In this document: positions 17,242-26,287 of the stretch, piece after piece
Layout of the letters: each line of letters begins with the position of its first letter
Position numbering within the stretch: the first letter of the stretch is position 1
NCBI RefSeq assembly: GCF_000430645.1
Contig: NZ_AUMK01000003.1
Location: 248,001-312,000 of the forward strand
From: Aquimarina latercula DSM 2041
Lineage (GTDB): Bacteria > Bacteroidota > Bacteroidia > Flavobacteriales > Flavobacteriaceae
Direction: 5' to 3'
Length of the DNA stretch: 64,000 nucleotides
Position numbers and translations under genes: made by a program
The notes under the pieces: generated by a model
Database searches by the model: none
Told to the model about the DNA's origin: nothing
The model's input: only the letters and a program-made list of their open reading frames with translations

Positions 17242-17364
17242 TTTGAATTAAATTGTACTAAGTACGTGAATATTTTTTTCTGTTAATTTTTTTAAGTTTA
17301 AATGTTAAAATTCATTACTTTCGTTTTAAAAATATTGGTCAACCAATTTGTAGTTAAATATTAA

Positions 17365-18339
17365 ATGAAAGTAAAAAATATTATTATGTCGTATATACTC
17401 TTTATTGCGACAATTATTGGAATACAAGGGCAATCAAAAGTTATCAATATAGAGTCAAGAAGAAATAATGATAAAAGTATAGATATCATTTATGAGAAAT
17501 CAAAACCTGGTAGTTATACAGTCATGATTGAATTTACTAAATTAGAAAACGCAGATATTACTGCTTATGGAGGTAGATCTTTTAATCAAAAATTTATAGG
17601 GACGGTTGATAGCAATAGAGGGATAGTACTAAAATTACGTCGGCGTAATCCAGAACAAGGAATTTCTTATGGATATACTACAAGTTATATTAGGGGTAAA
17701 TATAATCCTAAAGTAAAGAAAGATTTTGTTTACACATTACCATTCAAAAAACGAACTAGGATCAAGGTTAAAGATGCTGGTAATCTTTCTACAAAATATT
17801 TTGATTCTGAACTTCCTGATAATTGGAAATCCTTTGTTTTTAGAGCAAAAGATAGTGATACTATTGTTGCTGTGCGCAAAGGGCTTGTAATTGAAGTAAA
17901 AGATCAATATAAGTTGGATACGGTATCTCATTTTACTTCAAAGAAAAACCAAGTACTCATTGAACATAAAGACGGAACTTTAGCAATTTATAAAGGTTTT
18001 TCGAAAAATGGAGTGCTTGTTAAGGTAGGGCAAACTGTATATCCGCAAACTAGTTTGGGAGTTTTTGATGCAAAAGGAAATAAGAGTAACGATAATGTCT
18101 TACATTTTAACATTTCCTATTTATCTGATATTAAGATTGATGGTCAAATCAAGAAAAAACTAAAAGATAAAAAAAGTAGAAGTACTTATTTAAATCCGAA
18201 TTTTTTAACTGATGATGGAGTAATGAAATTAGGTAATAAAGAGATATATACCGTTGAAGTTAATGAGGATGTAATTTTCTCTGAATTTACAAGAAGAGAA
18301 AAAAAGAAATATAAAAAAGGAGATCTCTTGATCAAATAA
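17365..18339 (+). CDS. Exported protein with degenerate M23 (LytM-like) peptidase domain
   Basis: A signal peptide (about 1-23) is followed by a beta-rich region and, from about 155 to 290, a LytM/M23-like fold: IVAVRKGLVIEVKDQ, then VLIEHKDGTLAIYKGFSKNGVLVKVGQTVYPQTSLGVF, then NVLHFNISYL. In active M23 enzymes zinc is held by HxxxD and the last H of HxH. Here the first motif is absent and the usual YAHL histidine is replaced in YKGF; only H247 remains. The protein is therefore probably not a peptidase but may bind peptidoglycan or activate an amidase. An inverted repeat (ATTGGT-CA-ACCAAT, 17334-17347) lies upstream. Confidence 0.7.
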   Translation: MKVKNIIMSYILFIATIIGIQGQSKVINIESRRNNDKSIDIIYEKSKPGSYTVMIEFTKLENADITAYGGRSFNQKFIGTVDSNRGIVLKLRRRNPEQGISYGYTTSYIRGKYNPKVKKDFVYTLPFKKRTRIKVKDAGNLSTKYFDSELPDNWKSFVFRAKDSDTIVAVRKGLVIEVKDQYKLDTVSHFTSKKNQVLIEHKDGTLAIYKGFSKNGVLVKVGQTVYPQTSLGVFDAKGNKSNDNVLHFNISYLSDIKIDGQIKKKLKDKKSRSTYLNPNFLTDDGVMKLGNKEIYTVEVNEDVIFSEFTRREKKKYKKGDLLIK

Positions 18340-18360
18340 AATTGTAATTAAGGAATAATT

Positions 18361-18398
18361 AAAAAGCCTTATGAATATATATATTCATAAGGCTTTTT
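18361..18398. terminator. Bidirectional intrinsic terminator
   Basis: An 18-bp perfect inverted repeat (18361-18378 with 18381-18398; core GCCTTATGAATAT), with A run on one side and T run on the other. It separates the M23-like gene from the convergent lpd. Confidence 0.9.
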
Positions 18399-18419
18399 AA
18401 TTTAATAGTTTATCTATTA

Positions 18420-19811
18420 CTATAAATGTATCACTTCGTCATAAGCGTCAGCAACTGCTTCCATAACAGCTTCACTCATCGTTGGATGTGGATGTATTGC
18501 TTTTAGGACTTCGTGTCCAGTAGTTTCTAGTTTTCTACCTAATACAGCTTCTGCGATCATATCAGTAACTCCGGCACCAATCATATGACATCCTAACCAC
18601 TCACCGTATTTAGCATCAAAAATCACTTTTACAAAACCATCCTTTGTTCCAGCAGCACTTGCTTTACCAGATGCAGAGAAAGGAAATTTACCAACTTTGA
18701 TTTCGTACCCAGCTTCTTTTGCTTGATTTTCAGTCATCCCAACACTAGCGATTTCTGGAGAAGCATAAGTACATCCAGGGATGTTACCATAATCAATTGC
18801 TTCTACATGCATTCCTGCTATTTTTTCTACACAAGTAATACCTTCTGCAGAAGCTACGTGAGCTAGAGCAGGACCGGGAACAACATCACCAATTGCATAA
18901 ATACCAGGGATATTTGTTTGATACCAGTCATTTACTACAATTTTATCTCTATCGGTAGCAACTCCTAGTTCTTCTAAACCAATATTCTCTATATTCGTTT
19001 TGATACCAACAGCAGATAATACGATATCAGCTTCAAGAATTTCTTCTCCTTTTTTAGTTTTTACAGTAGCTTTTACTCCGTCACCACTTGTGTCAACACT
19101 TTCTACAGAAGAATTTGTCATTACTTTAATACCAGCTTTCTTAAAGCTTCTTCCAAATTGTTTTGATACTTCTTCATCTTCTAATGGTACCAGATTTGGT
19201 AAATATTCTACAATGGTAACTTCTGTTCCCATTGCGTTATAAAAATGAGCAAATTCTACACCAATGGCTCCAGAACCAACTACGATCATTTTCTTAGGCT
19301 GAGATGCTAAAGTCATAGCTTCTCTATATCCAATTACTTTTTTACCGTCTTGTGGTAAATTAGGTAATTCTCTTGATCTTGCACCTGTTGCTACTATAAT
19401 ATGTTTTCCTTCATAATCAGAAGCATTTCCATCTTTATCAGTAACGGTTACTTTATTGTTAGCTTTTAATTTACCAAAACCTTCAATAACATCAATTTTG
19501 TTCTTTTTCATTAGAAATTGAACACCTTTACTCATTCCATCAGCAACGCCACGACTTCTTTTTACTACTGCATCAAAATCTTTATCGAATTTTTCAACTG
19601 TTAAGCCATAATCAGAAGCATGTTTTAGGTAATCAAATACCTGTGCACTTTTTAATAATGCTTTTGTAGGGATACATCCCCAATTTAAACATACACCTCC
19701 AAGGCTCTCTTTTTCAATAATAGCAGTTTTAAACCCTAATTGAGAAGCTCTAATAGCAGTAACATAACCACCAGGTCCACTTCCTAATACGATAATATCA
19801 TATGCGCTCAT
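18420..19811 (-). CDS. lpd: Dihydrolipoyl dehydrogenase (E3)
   Basis: The FAD enzyme that reoxidises dihydrolipoamide in pyruvate, 2-oxoglutarate and branched-chain dehydrogenase complexes or the glycine cleavage system. It has the N-terminal FAD motif VLGSGPGGYVTAI, the redox disulfide C41/C46 in GGVCLNWGCIPTK, the NAD motif VVGSGAIGVEFAHF, the second FAD motif YAIGDVVPGPALAHVA, and the catalytic HPHPTMSEAVMEA at the end. At 463 residues it is full length and stands alone, as Bacteroidota E3 genes often do. Confidence 0.96.
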   Translation of the reverse strand: MSAYDIIVLGSGPGGYVTAIRASQLGFKTAIIEKESLGGVCLNWGCIPTKALLKSAQVFDYLKHASDYGLTVEKFDKDFDAVVKRSRGVADGMSKGVQFLMKKNKIDVIEGFGKLKANNKVTVTDKDGNASDYEGKHIIVATGARSRELPNLPQDGKKVIGYREAMTLASQPKKMIVVGSGAIGVEFAHFYNAMGTEVTIVEYLPNLVPLEDEEVSKQFGRSFKKAGIKVMTNSSVESVDTSGDGVKATVKTKKGEEILEADIVLSAVGIKTNIENIGLEELGVATDRDKIVVNDWYQTNIPGIYAIGDVVPGPALAHVASAEGITCVEKIAGMHVEAIDYGNIPGCTYASPEIASVGMTENQAKEAGYEIKVGKFPFSASGKASAAGTKDGFVKVIFDAKYGEWLGCHMIGAGVTDMIAEAVLGRKLETTGHEVLKAIHPHPTMSEAVMEAVADAYDEVIHL

Positions 19812-19916
19812 AAATGTGAATTTTTTGAAGACACGAATTTACGGATAATTCGTTTAATCAAAAAGGGTTTTGCAGATTCGGTTTTCACAATTATACCTTA
19901 ATAAAATTCATAAAAA

Positions 19917-19939
19917 AACACTATCATAATGATAGTGTT
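19917..19939. terminator. Intrinsic terminator upstream of lpd
   Basis: AACACTATC pairs with GATAGTGTT around ATAAT, flanked by A7 on the left and T8 on the right, so it can act in both directions. Its natural client is the lipoprotein gene at 20003-20485, transcribed on the minus strand toward it. Confidence 0.75.
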
Positions 19940-20002
19940 AATTTTTTTTCATTTTCCTTATCTTTTTGGAATAATAAGGAATAATATTTATTTCTTAATT
20001 AC

Positions 20003-20485
20003 TTAAAATTCTAGGTTCAATGCTGATTGTACTTCTTCTAGATTTGATAAATCAATGTCTGTATTTTCTGCAAAAGATGCAGGTACAACAACAACTCTAA
20101 ATGTTTGATTATTCGTTAAATCAGCTGGCACCAATTCTGGAGCATTACTCTCCAATAATACATCTACATCACCAGAAGTGAAATTAAATCGATATAAAAC
20201 AGTAATGTCACCGCCATTACCATCATCTAAGAATATAGTAGCTGTAGGTAAAGGTTCCCAAACATCTAAATTATTGTCTACAGTTTCTAGTCTATACACT
20301 AGTACAACATCTGAATCAAAAATGTTTTCATTAAAAAAGAAACGATGCCCGAAATCGTTAGCTTGATTAAAATTTGTAGTAAATTCAAAAGTTGTTCCAA
20401 TGGTATCGAAATCTACGTCATCATCATTTACGCAAGAAGTGAATACAAGTGTTGATAAAAATAAAAGTGCAAAAATCTTTTTCAT
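20003..20485 (-). CDS. Lipoprotein of unknown function
   Basis: A lipoprotein signal ends LVFTSC (Cys 18), followed by VNDDDVD, the acidic Bacteroidota +2 region linked to surface export of lipoproteins. The remaining 140 residues are predicted beta-sheet with the motifs FEFTTNFNQANDFGHRFFFNENIFDSDVVLVYRLE and VWEPLPTATIFLDDG. I recognise only that such 150-160-residue lipoproteins recur in Flavobacteriaceae; no function can be given. It is monocistronic. Confidence 0.7.
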   Translation of the reverse strand: MKKIFALLFLSTLVFTSCVNDDDVDFDTIGTTFEFTTNFNQANDFGHRFFFNENIFDSDVVLVYRLETVDNNLDVWEPLPTATIFLDDGNGGDITVLYRFNFTSGDVDVLLESNAPELVPADLTNNQTFRVVVVPASFAENTDIDLSNLEEVQSALNLEF

Positions 20486-20561
20486 AATGTGTAATTATTT
20501 GTTGTTTCTGATATGAGAACTAACTATCAATAAGTGTTCCAAAGTATAAAATTGATAGTCT

Positions 20562-20957
20562 TTATGATTTATTGAAATCGATACTTACTGAATTTACACA
20601 ATATCGTTGACCAGTTTCAGTTGGGCCATCATTAAAAATATGACCTAAGTGACTCCCACAGTTTGCGCATAAAATTTCTGTTCTAATCATTCCATGTGAT
20701 GTGTCTTTTATATATTCTACATTTCCCTCTATAGATTGATCAAAACTAGGCCATCCACATCCAGAATCAAATTTTGATGTACTTATAAATAAAGGAGTAT
20801 GGCAAGCCATACATTTATATGTTCCATTTTCTGAATGAATATTGTATTCTCCAGTAAAAGGACGTTCGGTACCTTTTTGTCTAAGTACCCTATATTGCTC
20901 TTCTGTGAGTTCTTTTTTCCATTCTTCTTCTGTTTTATGAAAAGGATATTTATTCAT
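20562..20957 (-). CDS. msrB: Peptide methionine (R)-S-oxide reductase, cytoplasmic form
   Basis: Reduces the R-epimer of methionine sulfoxide. The fold is marked by the zinc cysteines C49/C52 (CMACHTPL) and C97/C100 ([10 protein letters not shown]), the SGCGWPSF motif and the catalytic C120 in RYCVNS. With 131 residues and no signal peptide it acts in the cytoplasm. It lies 4 bp downstream of a second, exported msrB copy and is probably co-transcribed with it, so the pair protects two compartments. Confidence 0.96.
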   Translation of the reverse strand: MNKYPFHKTEEEWKKELTEEQYRVLRQKGTERPFTGEYNIHSENGTYKCMACHTPLFISTSKFDSGCGWPSFDQSIEGNVEYIKDTSHGMIRTEILCANCGSHLGHIFNDGPTETGQRYCVNSVSIDFNKS

Positions 20958-20961
20958 TTAT

Positions 20962-21447
20962 TTATCTTTTTTTTGGTTCAAAGACTAAAGCGTCTCCATT
21001 AATACAATGCCTTTTTCCGGTGGTTTCTCTTGGTCCATCACTAAAAACATGTCCTAAATGTCCACCACAGGTCGAACATAATAGTTCGGTTCTAGCATAT
21101 CCAAGTTTATAATCTGTATCTACATCTACATTTCCTTTTACAGCTCTATCAAAACTAGGCCAACCTGTACCACTATCAAATTTATGTTTACTCTCATATA
21201 AAGGTGTTTTGCACGCTGCACAATAAAATGTTCCAGCGGCATATATCTTATTTAAAGGACTAGAGAAAGGTCTTTCTGTCCCAGCTTGTCTAAGAATATA
21301 GTATTGATCGTTAGTTAAGATTTCCTTCCATTCTTTATTAGTTTTATTTACAGCATATTCTTTCTTTTCTTTTTTACTGTCTTTTTGAGCAGTACCTGAG
21401 CAACTTATAGTTAAAATGCTGATACATAGTATGATGATTTTTTTCAT
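20962..21447 (-). CDS. msrB: Peptide methionine (R)-S-oxide reductase, lipoprotein form
   Basis: I start at the ATG at 21447, which gives a lipoprotein signal with Cys 16 (LTISC); the longer frame to 21537 would bury the signal and overlap the upstream hydrolase. A Lys-rich linker leads into a complete MsrB domain with zinc pairs CAACKTPL and CSTCGGHLGH, the SGTGWPSF motif and the catalytic cysteine in RHCING. It should repair oxidised methionines in envelope or periplasmic proteins. It is a tandem paralogue of the cytoplasmic msrB 4 bp downstream. Confidence 0.93.
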   Translation of the reverse strand: MKKIIILCISILTISCSGTAQKDSKKEKKEYAVNKTNKEWKEILTNDQYYILRQAGTERPFSSPLNKIYAAGTFYCAACKTPLYESKHKFDSGTGWPSFDRAVKGNVDVDTDYKLGYARTELLCSTCGGHLGHVFSDGPRETTGKRHCINGDALVFEPKKR

Positions 21448-21511
21448 TTTATTCAAATTAAAGTTCTTGTATCTATATAGTCGTTTATAAAGTTCATCAA
21501 TAACAAAAGAT

Positions 21512-22384
21512 TTATGATTCTGAAATAAATGCCGCAATTTTCTTTATTATTGATTTGTCTCCAAGAATTTTCCGATGACCTAATTTTTCAGTTAATATTA
21601 TTTTCCCATTTTTAAGTTTACTTTCAATTTCAATTGCCGAACTATAATGAACGTCTATATCGTTTTTATCATGAATTACTAGTGTTGGTGTTTCTATACC
21701 TTCCGCAGAAATTCCTCCAGAGTAGTTATCCAGGTCTTCACCATAATGCTGATCAAAATATTGTTTCATTAATTTACCAGTTTTATCTCCTAATTGCAAA
21801 TTTTTAGCAAAATCCTTAGTGATTTTGGTTATACTATTCGCTGTTCCAATAATAACTAGTTTTTGTAATCCTAATCCAAATTTAGTTGCTCTTAATAATG
21901 ACATCCCTCCTAAAGAATGGCCAACAGCTGCATGAAATGGTCCATGTGTTTTTTCTAATTGATAGATAGTCTCAATGAAGTGAATCATGTTACTTCTTTT
22001 TCCAGGAGATTGGCCATGTGCAGGAGCATCAAAACTTACTGTGCTGTATCCGATATTTAATAGTTGATCAGCTATCATAGAAAGTTGAGTTCCACTACCA
22101 GACCACCCATGAACTAATAAAACCTTTTTGTTGGATACTCCATAATTATAAATTATAACTTCTCTGTTTATTTTTTTTATTGACACATTCTCTTTAAGGC
22201 TTTGAACAGCCATCGTTTCCTCTCTTTTAGGTCTTTTGTATTTAAAGGGAGTTAGAAATAACCGAGCAGCAAACCTCGATGCTAAAAAAGGAGAAATCCA
22301 GTTTAACACCTTTCCAGTATACAGAATAGGTTTAGGAATAAGTAATGCTTGAACTGGTATTAGGTCTTTGTCAATCTTAGCCAT
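21512..22384 (-). CDS. Alpha/beta hydrolase
   Basis: A serine hydrolase fold: oxyanion segment VHGWSGSGTQ (91-100), the FDAPAHGQSPG loop, the nucleophile S157 in GHSLGG, an aspartate in VIHDKNDIDVH (about 243) and a histidine in EKLGHRKIL (about 271). The catalytic triad is complete. The substrate is unknown; members are annotated as esterases, thioesterases or lysophospholipase-like. The N-terminal 50 residues are basic and hydrophobic without a cleavable signal. It precedes the msrB pair on the same strand by 64 bp. Confidence 0.88.
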   Translation of the reverse strand: MAKIDKDLIPVQALLIPKPILYTGKVLNWISPFLASRFAARLFLTPFKYKRPKREETMAVQSLKENVSIKKINREVIIYNYGVSNKKVLLVHGWSGSGTQLSMIADQLLNIGYSTVSFDAPAHGQSPGKRSNMIHFIETIYQLEKTHGPFHAAVGHSLGGMSLLRATKFGLGLQKLVIIGTANSITKITKDFAKNLQLGDKTGKLMKQYFDQHYGEDLDNYSGGISAEGIETPTLVIHDKNDIDVHYSSAIEIESKLKNGKIILTEKLGHRKILGDKSIIKKIAAFISES

Positions 22385-22528
22385 GAAATAGTTATGGATT
22401 ATATTTTAAAATTATAAAGAACAACGCAAGTGATAAGGAATATTATGAATAATTAACACTTTTGAAACTATTGTAAGACAAAACAAAATATATTTTATAA
22501 AATCTTTTATATAAGTATAGAAAGTGTT

Positions 22529-22536
22529 TAATTTTG
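22529..22536 (+). promoter_or_regulatory. -7 element for the SF2 helicase gene
   Basis: TAATTTTG fits TAnnTTTG and lies 24 bp before the ATG at 22561. The -33 element is not clear. Confidence 0.45.
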
Positions 22537-22560
22537 TAGCTTATTTTTAATCGAGAGCAA

Positions 22561-24075
22561 ATGCGGGTAAATCCCTCTGAAATAGAAAAAAAAGAACAAA
22601 AAGTTCTATATGATTATCAGGCCAGAGATATCGATAAGATTTTTGGGCGTTTGCAGGAATTTTCTGGAAATTATAATTTACTATATCAATTACCAACCGG
22701 TGGAGGTAAAACGGTAATATTTTCTGAAATTGTTCGAAGATATATTGAAACTACTAAGAAAAAAGTAGTAGTACTTACACATCGTATAGAACTGTGTGAT
22801 CAGACATCTAATATGCTTACAGAATTTAATGTAAAGAATAAAATCATTAATAGTAATGTAAAAAAATTAGAAGATCAGCATGAGTATATGTGTTTCGTAG
22901 CAATGGTAGAAACACTAAATAATCGTCTTAATGATGACCAATTAGAGATTGATAATGTGGGCATGGTCATCATTGATGAGGCACATTATAATTCATTTAG
23001 AAAATTATTTCGCTTTTTTGATACTTGTTTTATCCTAGGTGTTACTGCAACTCCTTTAAGTTCTAATATGAAACTCCCAATGAAAGATAATTATAGGGAG
23101 TTAATAGTAGGGGATACCATTAGTTCTCTTATTGGAAAAGGTTTTTTGGCTAAGCCAGTAACCTATACCTATGATGTTGGTCTTGGTTCTTTGAAAATTG
23201 GTATGAATGGTGATTATACCGTCAAATCTTCAGAAGACTTGTATACAAATGCCTTGATGCAGGATAAATTACTAAAGGCTTATGAGGAAAGAGCAAAGGG
23301 GCAAAAAACACTAATTTTTAATAATGGAATTAATACATCCATTCATGTATATGACGTTTTTAATAGAGCAGGATATCCAATACGGCATTTAGATAATACT
23401 AATAGTCGGCAAGAAAGAGCTGATATTCTTAAATGGTTTAAACATACGGATGATGCAATTCTGACTTCAGTTAGTATATTGACTACTGGTTTTGATGAAC
23501 CTACTGTAAAAACTATTATTTTAAATCGTGCTACTAAGTCATTGACATTATATTTTCAAATGATAGGTAGAGGCTCTAGAATATTGCCTAAAAAACCAGA
23601 ATTCTCTATCATTGATATGGGTAATAATACTGCTCGTTTTGGCTTGTGGAATGGAGAGATTGATTGGCAAACAATATTTAGGTCACCTGATTTCTACTAT
23701 GATAGTCTTGTTAGTGATGATGAAATTGAGCGTAATTTTAAGTACGTTATGCCAGAAGAAATAAGAAAAGAATTCAATAATTCTGTAGACATAGATTTTG
23801 ATATTGAAGCTGAATATGCAAATACGAAAAAATATGGTCTACGTAGTAAGAGTGTTTTAGAAAAATCAATAGAACAACATGCTAAGATGTGTGCAGAAAA
23901 TAGCGAAGATGTATTTGATGCTAGAATTCTTAGTAAATTGTTAGAACATGATATTGAATATCGCGTAAGAAGATATTCCTACTGTATTAGTAAAAGCACA
24001 AAAAACTATAGAGATTGGTTACAGGAGGATTATGGAAGGAAATTAAGATCCAAAATCAATCAAATGTTTTTGTAA
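22561..24075 (+). CDS. DEAD/DEAH-box superfamily II helicase
   Basis: A stand-alone SF2 ATPase of 504 residues. The Q-like motif YDYQARDIDKIF and Walker A LPTGGGKT (44-51) are followed by motif II DEAH (139-142), motif III GVTATP and motif VI QMIGRGSRILP. The second RecA domain starts near residue 225, with TLIFNNGINTSIHVYDVF. The architecture resembles the RadD/YejH-type or type III restriction-like helicases, but no nuclease or methylase partner is present, so a restriction role is not supported. The C-terminal 120 residues are charged and of unknown function. Confidence 0.88.
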   Translation: MRVNPSEIEKKEQKVLYDYQARDIDKIFGRLQEFSGNYNLLYQLPTGGGKTVIFSEIVRRYIETTKKKVVVLTHRIELCDQTSNMLTEFNVKNKIINSNVKKLEDQHEYMCFVAMVETLNNRLNDDQLEIDNVGMVIIDEAHYNSFRKLFRFFDTCFILGVTATPLSSNMKLPMKDNYRELIVGDTISSLIGKGFLAKPVTYTYDVGLGSLKIGMNGDYTVKSSEDLYTNALMQDKLLKAYEERAKGQKTLIFNNGINTSIHVYDVFNRAGYPIRHLDNTNSRQERADILKWFKHTDDAILTSVSILTTGFDEPTVKTIILNRATKSLTLYFQMIGRGSRILPKKPEFSIIDMGNNTARFGLWNGEIDWQTIFRSPDFYYDSLVSDDEIERNFKYVMPEEIRKEFNNSVDIDFDIEAEYANTKKYGLRSKSVLEKSIEQHAKMCAENSEDVFDARILSKLLEHDIEYRVRRYSYCISKSTKNYRDWLQEDYGRKLRSKINQMFL

Positions 24076-24099
24076 TCACTATAGTTTTTTATTAATAAA

Positions 24100-24792
24100 T
24101 TAGTCTTTTAGTGCCCATTCTACTGCGTTTTCTGCATGGATTTTTGTAGTATTAAAGATAGGAATATCTACATCATCTTGCTTTATTAACAATGGTATTT
24201 CTGTACAGCCCAGAATTATACCTTCTGCTCCTTTATTTTTTAAATCAGTTATTATTCTTTTGTATATTTCTCTAGAACTATTTTTGATTTTGCCTTTAAC
24301 TAATTCTTCATAAATAATCTGATGTATTTGTTCTCTGTCATTTTTTTCAGGAATTAAAATATCAATTCCATATTTTTTAAGAATAGTTTTATAAAAATCT
24401 TTTTCCATTGTGAATTTAGTGCCTAAGAGCGCCAATTTTTGTAACCCTTGGGATTTTATACTATTTCCAGTAGCATCTGCTATATGAAGAAATGGGATGG
24501 TTGTATTTTTAATCATTTCTTCACTACACAAATGCATTGTATTTGTGCAAAGTATTATTAAATCAGCTCCAGCATTTTCTAATTGCTTCGCAGCATTAAT
24601 CATTAATTTGGTTAGGGCTGGCCAATCATTTTTTCCTTGTAGATCTTCAATTTCTGCAAAATCTACTGAAATCATAATTGATTTTGCCGAGTGGTAACCT
24701 CCTAGCAGTTGTTTTACTTTTTTGTTTATCAATTCATAGTATATGGTAGAGGATTCCCAACTCATACCACCAATTAATCCTATAGTTTTCAT
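24100..24792 (-). CDS. Aspartate/glutamate racemase family protein
   Basis: Belongs to the cofactor-independent amino acid racemases. The N-terminal IGLIGGMSWESS and the two catalytic cysteines, C82 (LILCTNTMH) and C196 (GIILGCTEIPLL), are all intact, supporting an active aspartate racemase (YgeA-like). D-amino acids would serve peptidoglycan or be metabolised. It lies 12 bp downstream of a PhzF-type isomerase gene on the same strand, implying an operon for handling an amino-acid-like metabolite. Confidence 0.9.
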   Translation of the reverse strand: MKTIGLIGGMSWESSTIYYELINKKVKQLLGGYHSAKSIMISVDFAEIEDLQGKNDWPALTKLMINAAKQLENAGADLIILCTNTMHLCSEEMIKNTTIPFLHIADATGNSIKSQGLQKLALLGTKFTMEKDFYKTILKKYGIDILIPEKNDREQIHQIIYEELVKGKIKNSSREIYKRIITDLKNKGAEGIILGCTEIPLLIKQDDVDIPIFNTTKIHAENAVEWALKD

Positions 24793-24804
24793 AATATGAT
24801 CAGT

Positions 24805-25590
24805 TTAGATTTCTATTTCTCCAGTTAAATAGGGTACAGCGTAACCGCTTAAAAAGACTCTATCTTTCTCTAGTCTACAGTCTAATTCACCACCTCTTTT
24901 GGATAATTGTTTAGCTATTAACTTAGTTTTACCAAGTTTTTCAGCCCAAAGAGGGACTAAAGCAGCATGTGCAGATCCAGTTACAGGGTCTTCCAACGGT
25001 ATATCTGGATTAGCATCAAATACTCTAGATACAAAATCAGAATCATTTCCTTTGGCTGTAATAACGGTACATAAATAGGGAAGTCCTTTTAGTATTTCTA
25101 ATGTGGGTTCTTCGTTTATAATATCTTCTTCTGAATCAACGGTAATAATTAGATCTCTACCTGCATATGCTTCAATTGGTTTCGATGTAAAGGCTTTATA
25201 TACTTCTTTGGGAATTTCTATTGGTTTTGGTAATCTAGAAGGAAAGTCTAAAGTAATGGTGTTATTCTTTTCTTTTTTAGCTTTTAGAATACCACTTTTA
25301 GAAGAAAATATAACTTCGCTTGCCGAGGCGTCTACATAATTAAAGATTACATAAGCTGCTGCTAAAGTTGCATGTCCGCATAAATCAATTTCTGCATAGG
25401 GCATAAACCATCTAATTTCATAGATGTCATCCTTTTTTACGAAGTAACCGGTTTCTGCTAAATTATTTTCAATGGCTATGTTTAATAAAGTTTTATCATC
25501 TAACCAATGAGGTAAATGACAAATGGCCGCTGGATTTCCTCCGAATAGTTTTTGGGTAAAAGCATCAATCTGATATATTGGAATTTTCAT
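24805..25590 (-). CDS. PhzF-family isomerase/epimerase
   Basis: A diaminopimelate-epimerase-like fold typical of PhzF. The start IPIYQIDAFTQKLFGGNPAAICHL, the catalytic glutamate E46 in NLAETGYF, the motif DLCGHATLAA and the late EDPVTGSAHAAL are all present, so the enzyme is probably active. The true substrate of non-phenazine PhzF proteins is mostly unknown. No phenazine genes occur here. Gene order with the racemase downstream suggests a shared substrate class. Confidence 0.9.
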   Translation of the reverse strand: MKIPIYQIDAFTQKLFGGNPAAICHLPHWLDDKTLLNIAIENNLAETGYFVKKDDIYEIRWFMPYAEIDLCGHATLAAAYVIFNYVDASASEVIFSSKSGILKAKKEKNNTITLDFPSRLPKPIEIPKEVYKAFTSKPIEAYAGRDLIITVDSEEDIINEEPTLEILKGLPYLCTVITAKGNDSDFVSRVFDANPDIPLEDPVTGSAHAALVPLWAEKLGKTKLIAKQLSKRGGELDCRLEKDRVFLSGYAVPYLTGEIEI

Positions 25591-25649
25591 GAATAGTAGT
25601 TTTTAATGGTTTGTGGTGAGCTTGTTATACTGATTTAATAGTTTTATGT

Positions 25650-26246
25650 TTAATATATTTTTAGAATTTGTCCACTATTAGTTGTGGTCAAAGAGTATTC
25701 ATAAATTTTTACGACATCTTCAATTTCTACAGGAAAATAGCCTGCAAATTTCTTTTCTTTAGGAAAATCACCTGAGATAGCCCCTGGTGCAACTGTGTTT
25801 AAGCGAATACCTCTGTTTAATTCTTTTGAAGCCGCATTAACAAAACTATGAATAGCACCATTTACTAAGGATAATGCTACTGCATTAGGTTCATAATGTT
25901 CCGCTAAAATACCAGTAGTTAGGGTAATTGATCCGTGATCATTTATATAATCTTTTGCTATGTGTACTAAGTTAACTTGTCCCATCAGCTTACTTTTTAT
26001 TCCTAGATAATAATCTTCTTCTTTAAGTTCAAAAAGAGGTTTCCAGGATGCTGTACCGGCTGCATTTATAACTGCATCTAGTTTAGGTAATTTTTCGAAC
26101 AGTTGTCTGATCGATTCTTGATTGGTAATGTCGATAGGATAGGAGTCACTGTTTCTATGTGCTCCATATACTTCATGATGTTCTTGTAGGGATTCGTAGA
26201 TTTTTTTACCTATTGTTCCTGTATATCCTATTATTAATATCTTCAT
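25650..26246 (-). CDS. Short-chain dehydrogenase/reductase of the small, divergent type
   Basis: A 198-residue Rossmann protein with the NAD(P)-binding motif IIGYTGTIGKKI (4-15) and the strand VINAAGTASW. The usual catalytic YxxxK is absent: the equivalent region reads ALSLVNGAIHSF. This is normal for a set of small SDRs and does not mean the gene is broken. The reaction is unknown. It is 41 bp downstream of an ArsR-family regulator gene, with a copy of the same 23-base operator-like motif before each of the two genes. Confidence 0.85.
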   Translation of the reverse strand: MKILIIGYTGTIGKKIYESLQEHHEVYGAHRNSDSYPIDITNQESIRQLFEKLPKLDAVINAAGTASWKPLFELKEEDYYLGIKSKLMGQVNLVHIAKDYINDHGSITLTTGILAEHYEPNAVALSLVNGAIHSFVNAASKELNRGIRLNTVAPGAISGDFPKEKKFAGYFPVEIEDVVKIYEYSLTTTNSGQILKIY

Positions 26247-26252
26247 AATTAT

Positions 26253-26275
26253 ATATTTAATTTTGTAAATATGTT
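26253..26275 (-). promoter_or_regulatory. Operator-like motif before the SDR gene
   Basis: This stretch, 6 bp before the SDR start, matches the element at 26613-26635 upstream of arsR in 21 of 23 bases. It contains the inverted half-sites ATATTT and AAATAT. It is probably a second binding site of the ArsR-type regulator. Confidence 0.5.
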
Positions 26276-26287
26276 ATTTTAAATTTT

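Noticed and set aside
17334..17347. Inverted repeat ATTGGT-CA-ACCAAT upstream of the M23-like gene
   Set aside because: It could be an operator, but no second copy or regulator gene is nearby, and a 6-bp half-site is easily met by chance.
22561..24075. SF2 helicase as part of a defence or restriction system
   Set aside because: No methylase, nuclease, specificity subunit or other defence gene is adjacent, so a stand-alone helicase is the simpler reading.
25650..26246. The SDR without YxxxK as a pseudogene
   Set aside because: The frame is full length with an intact Rossmann motif, and small SDRs of this type normally lack the tyrosine motif.
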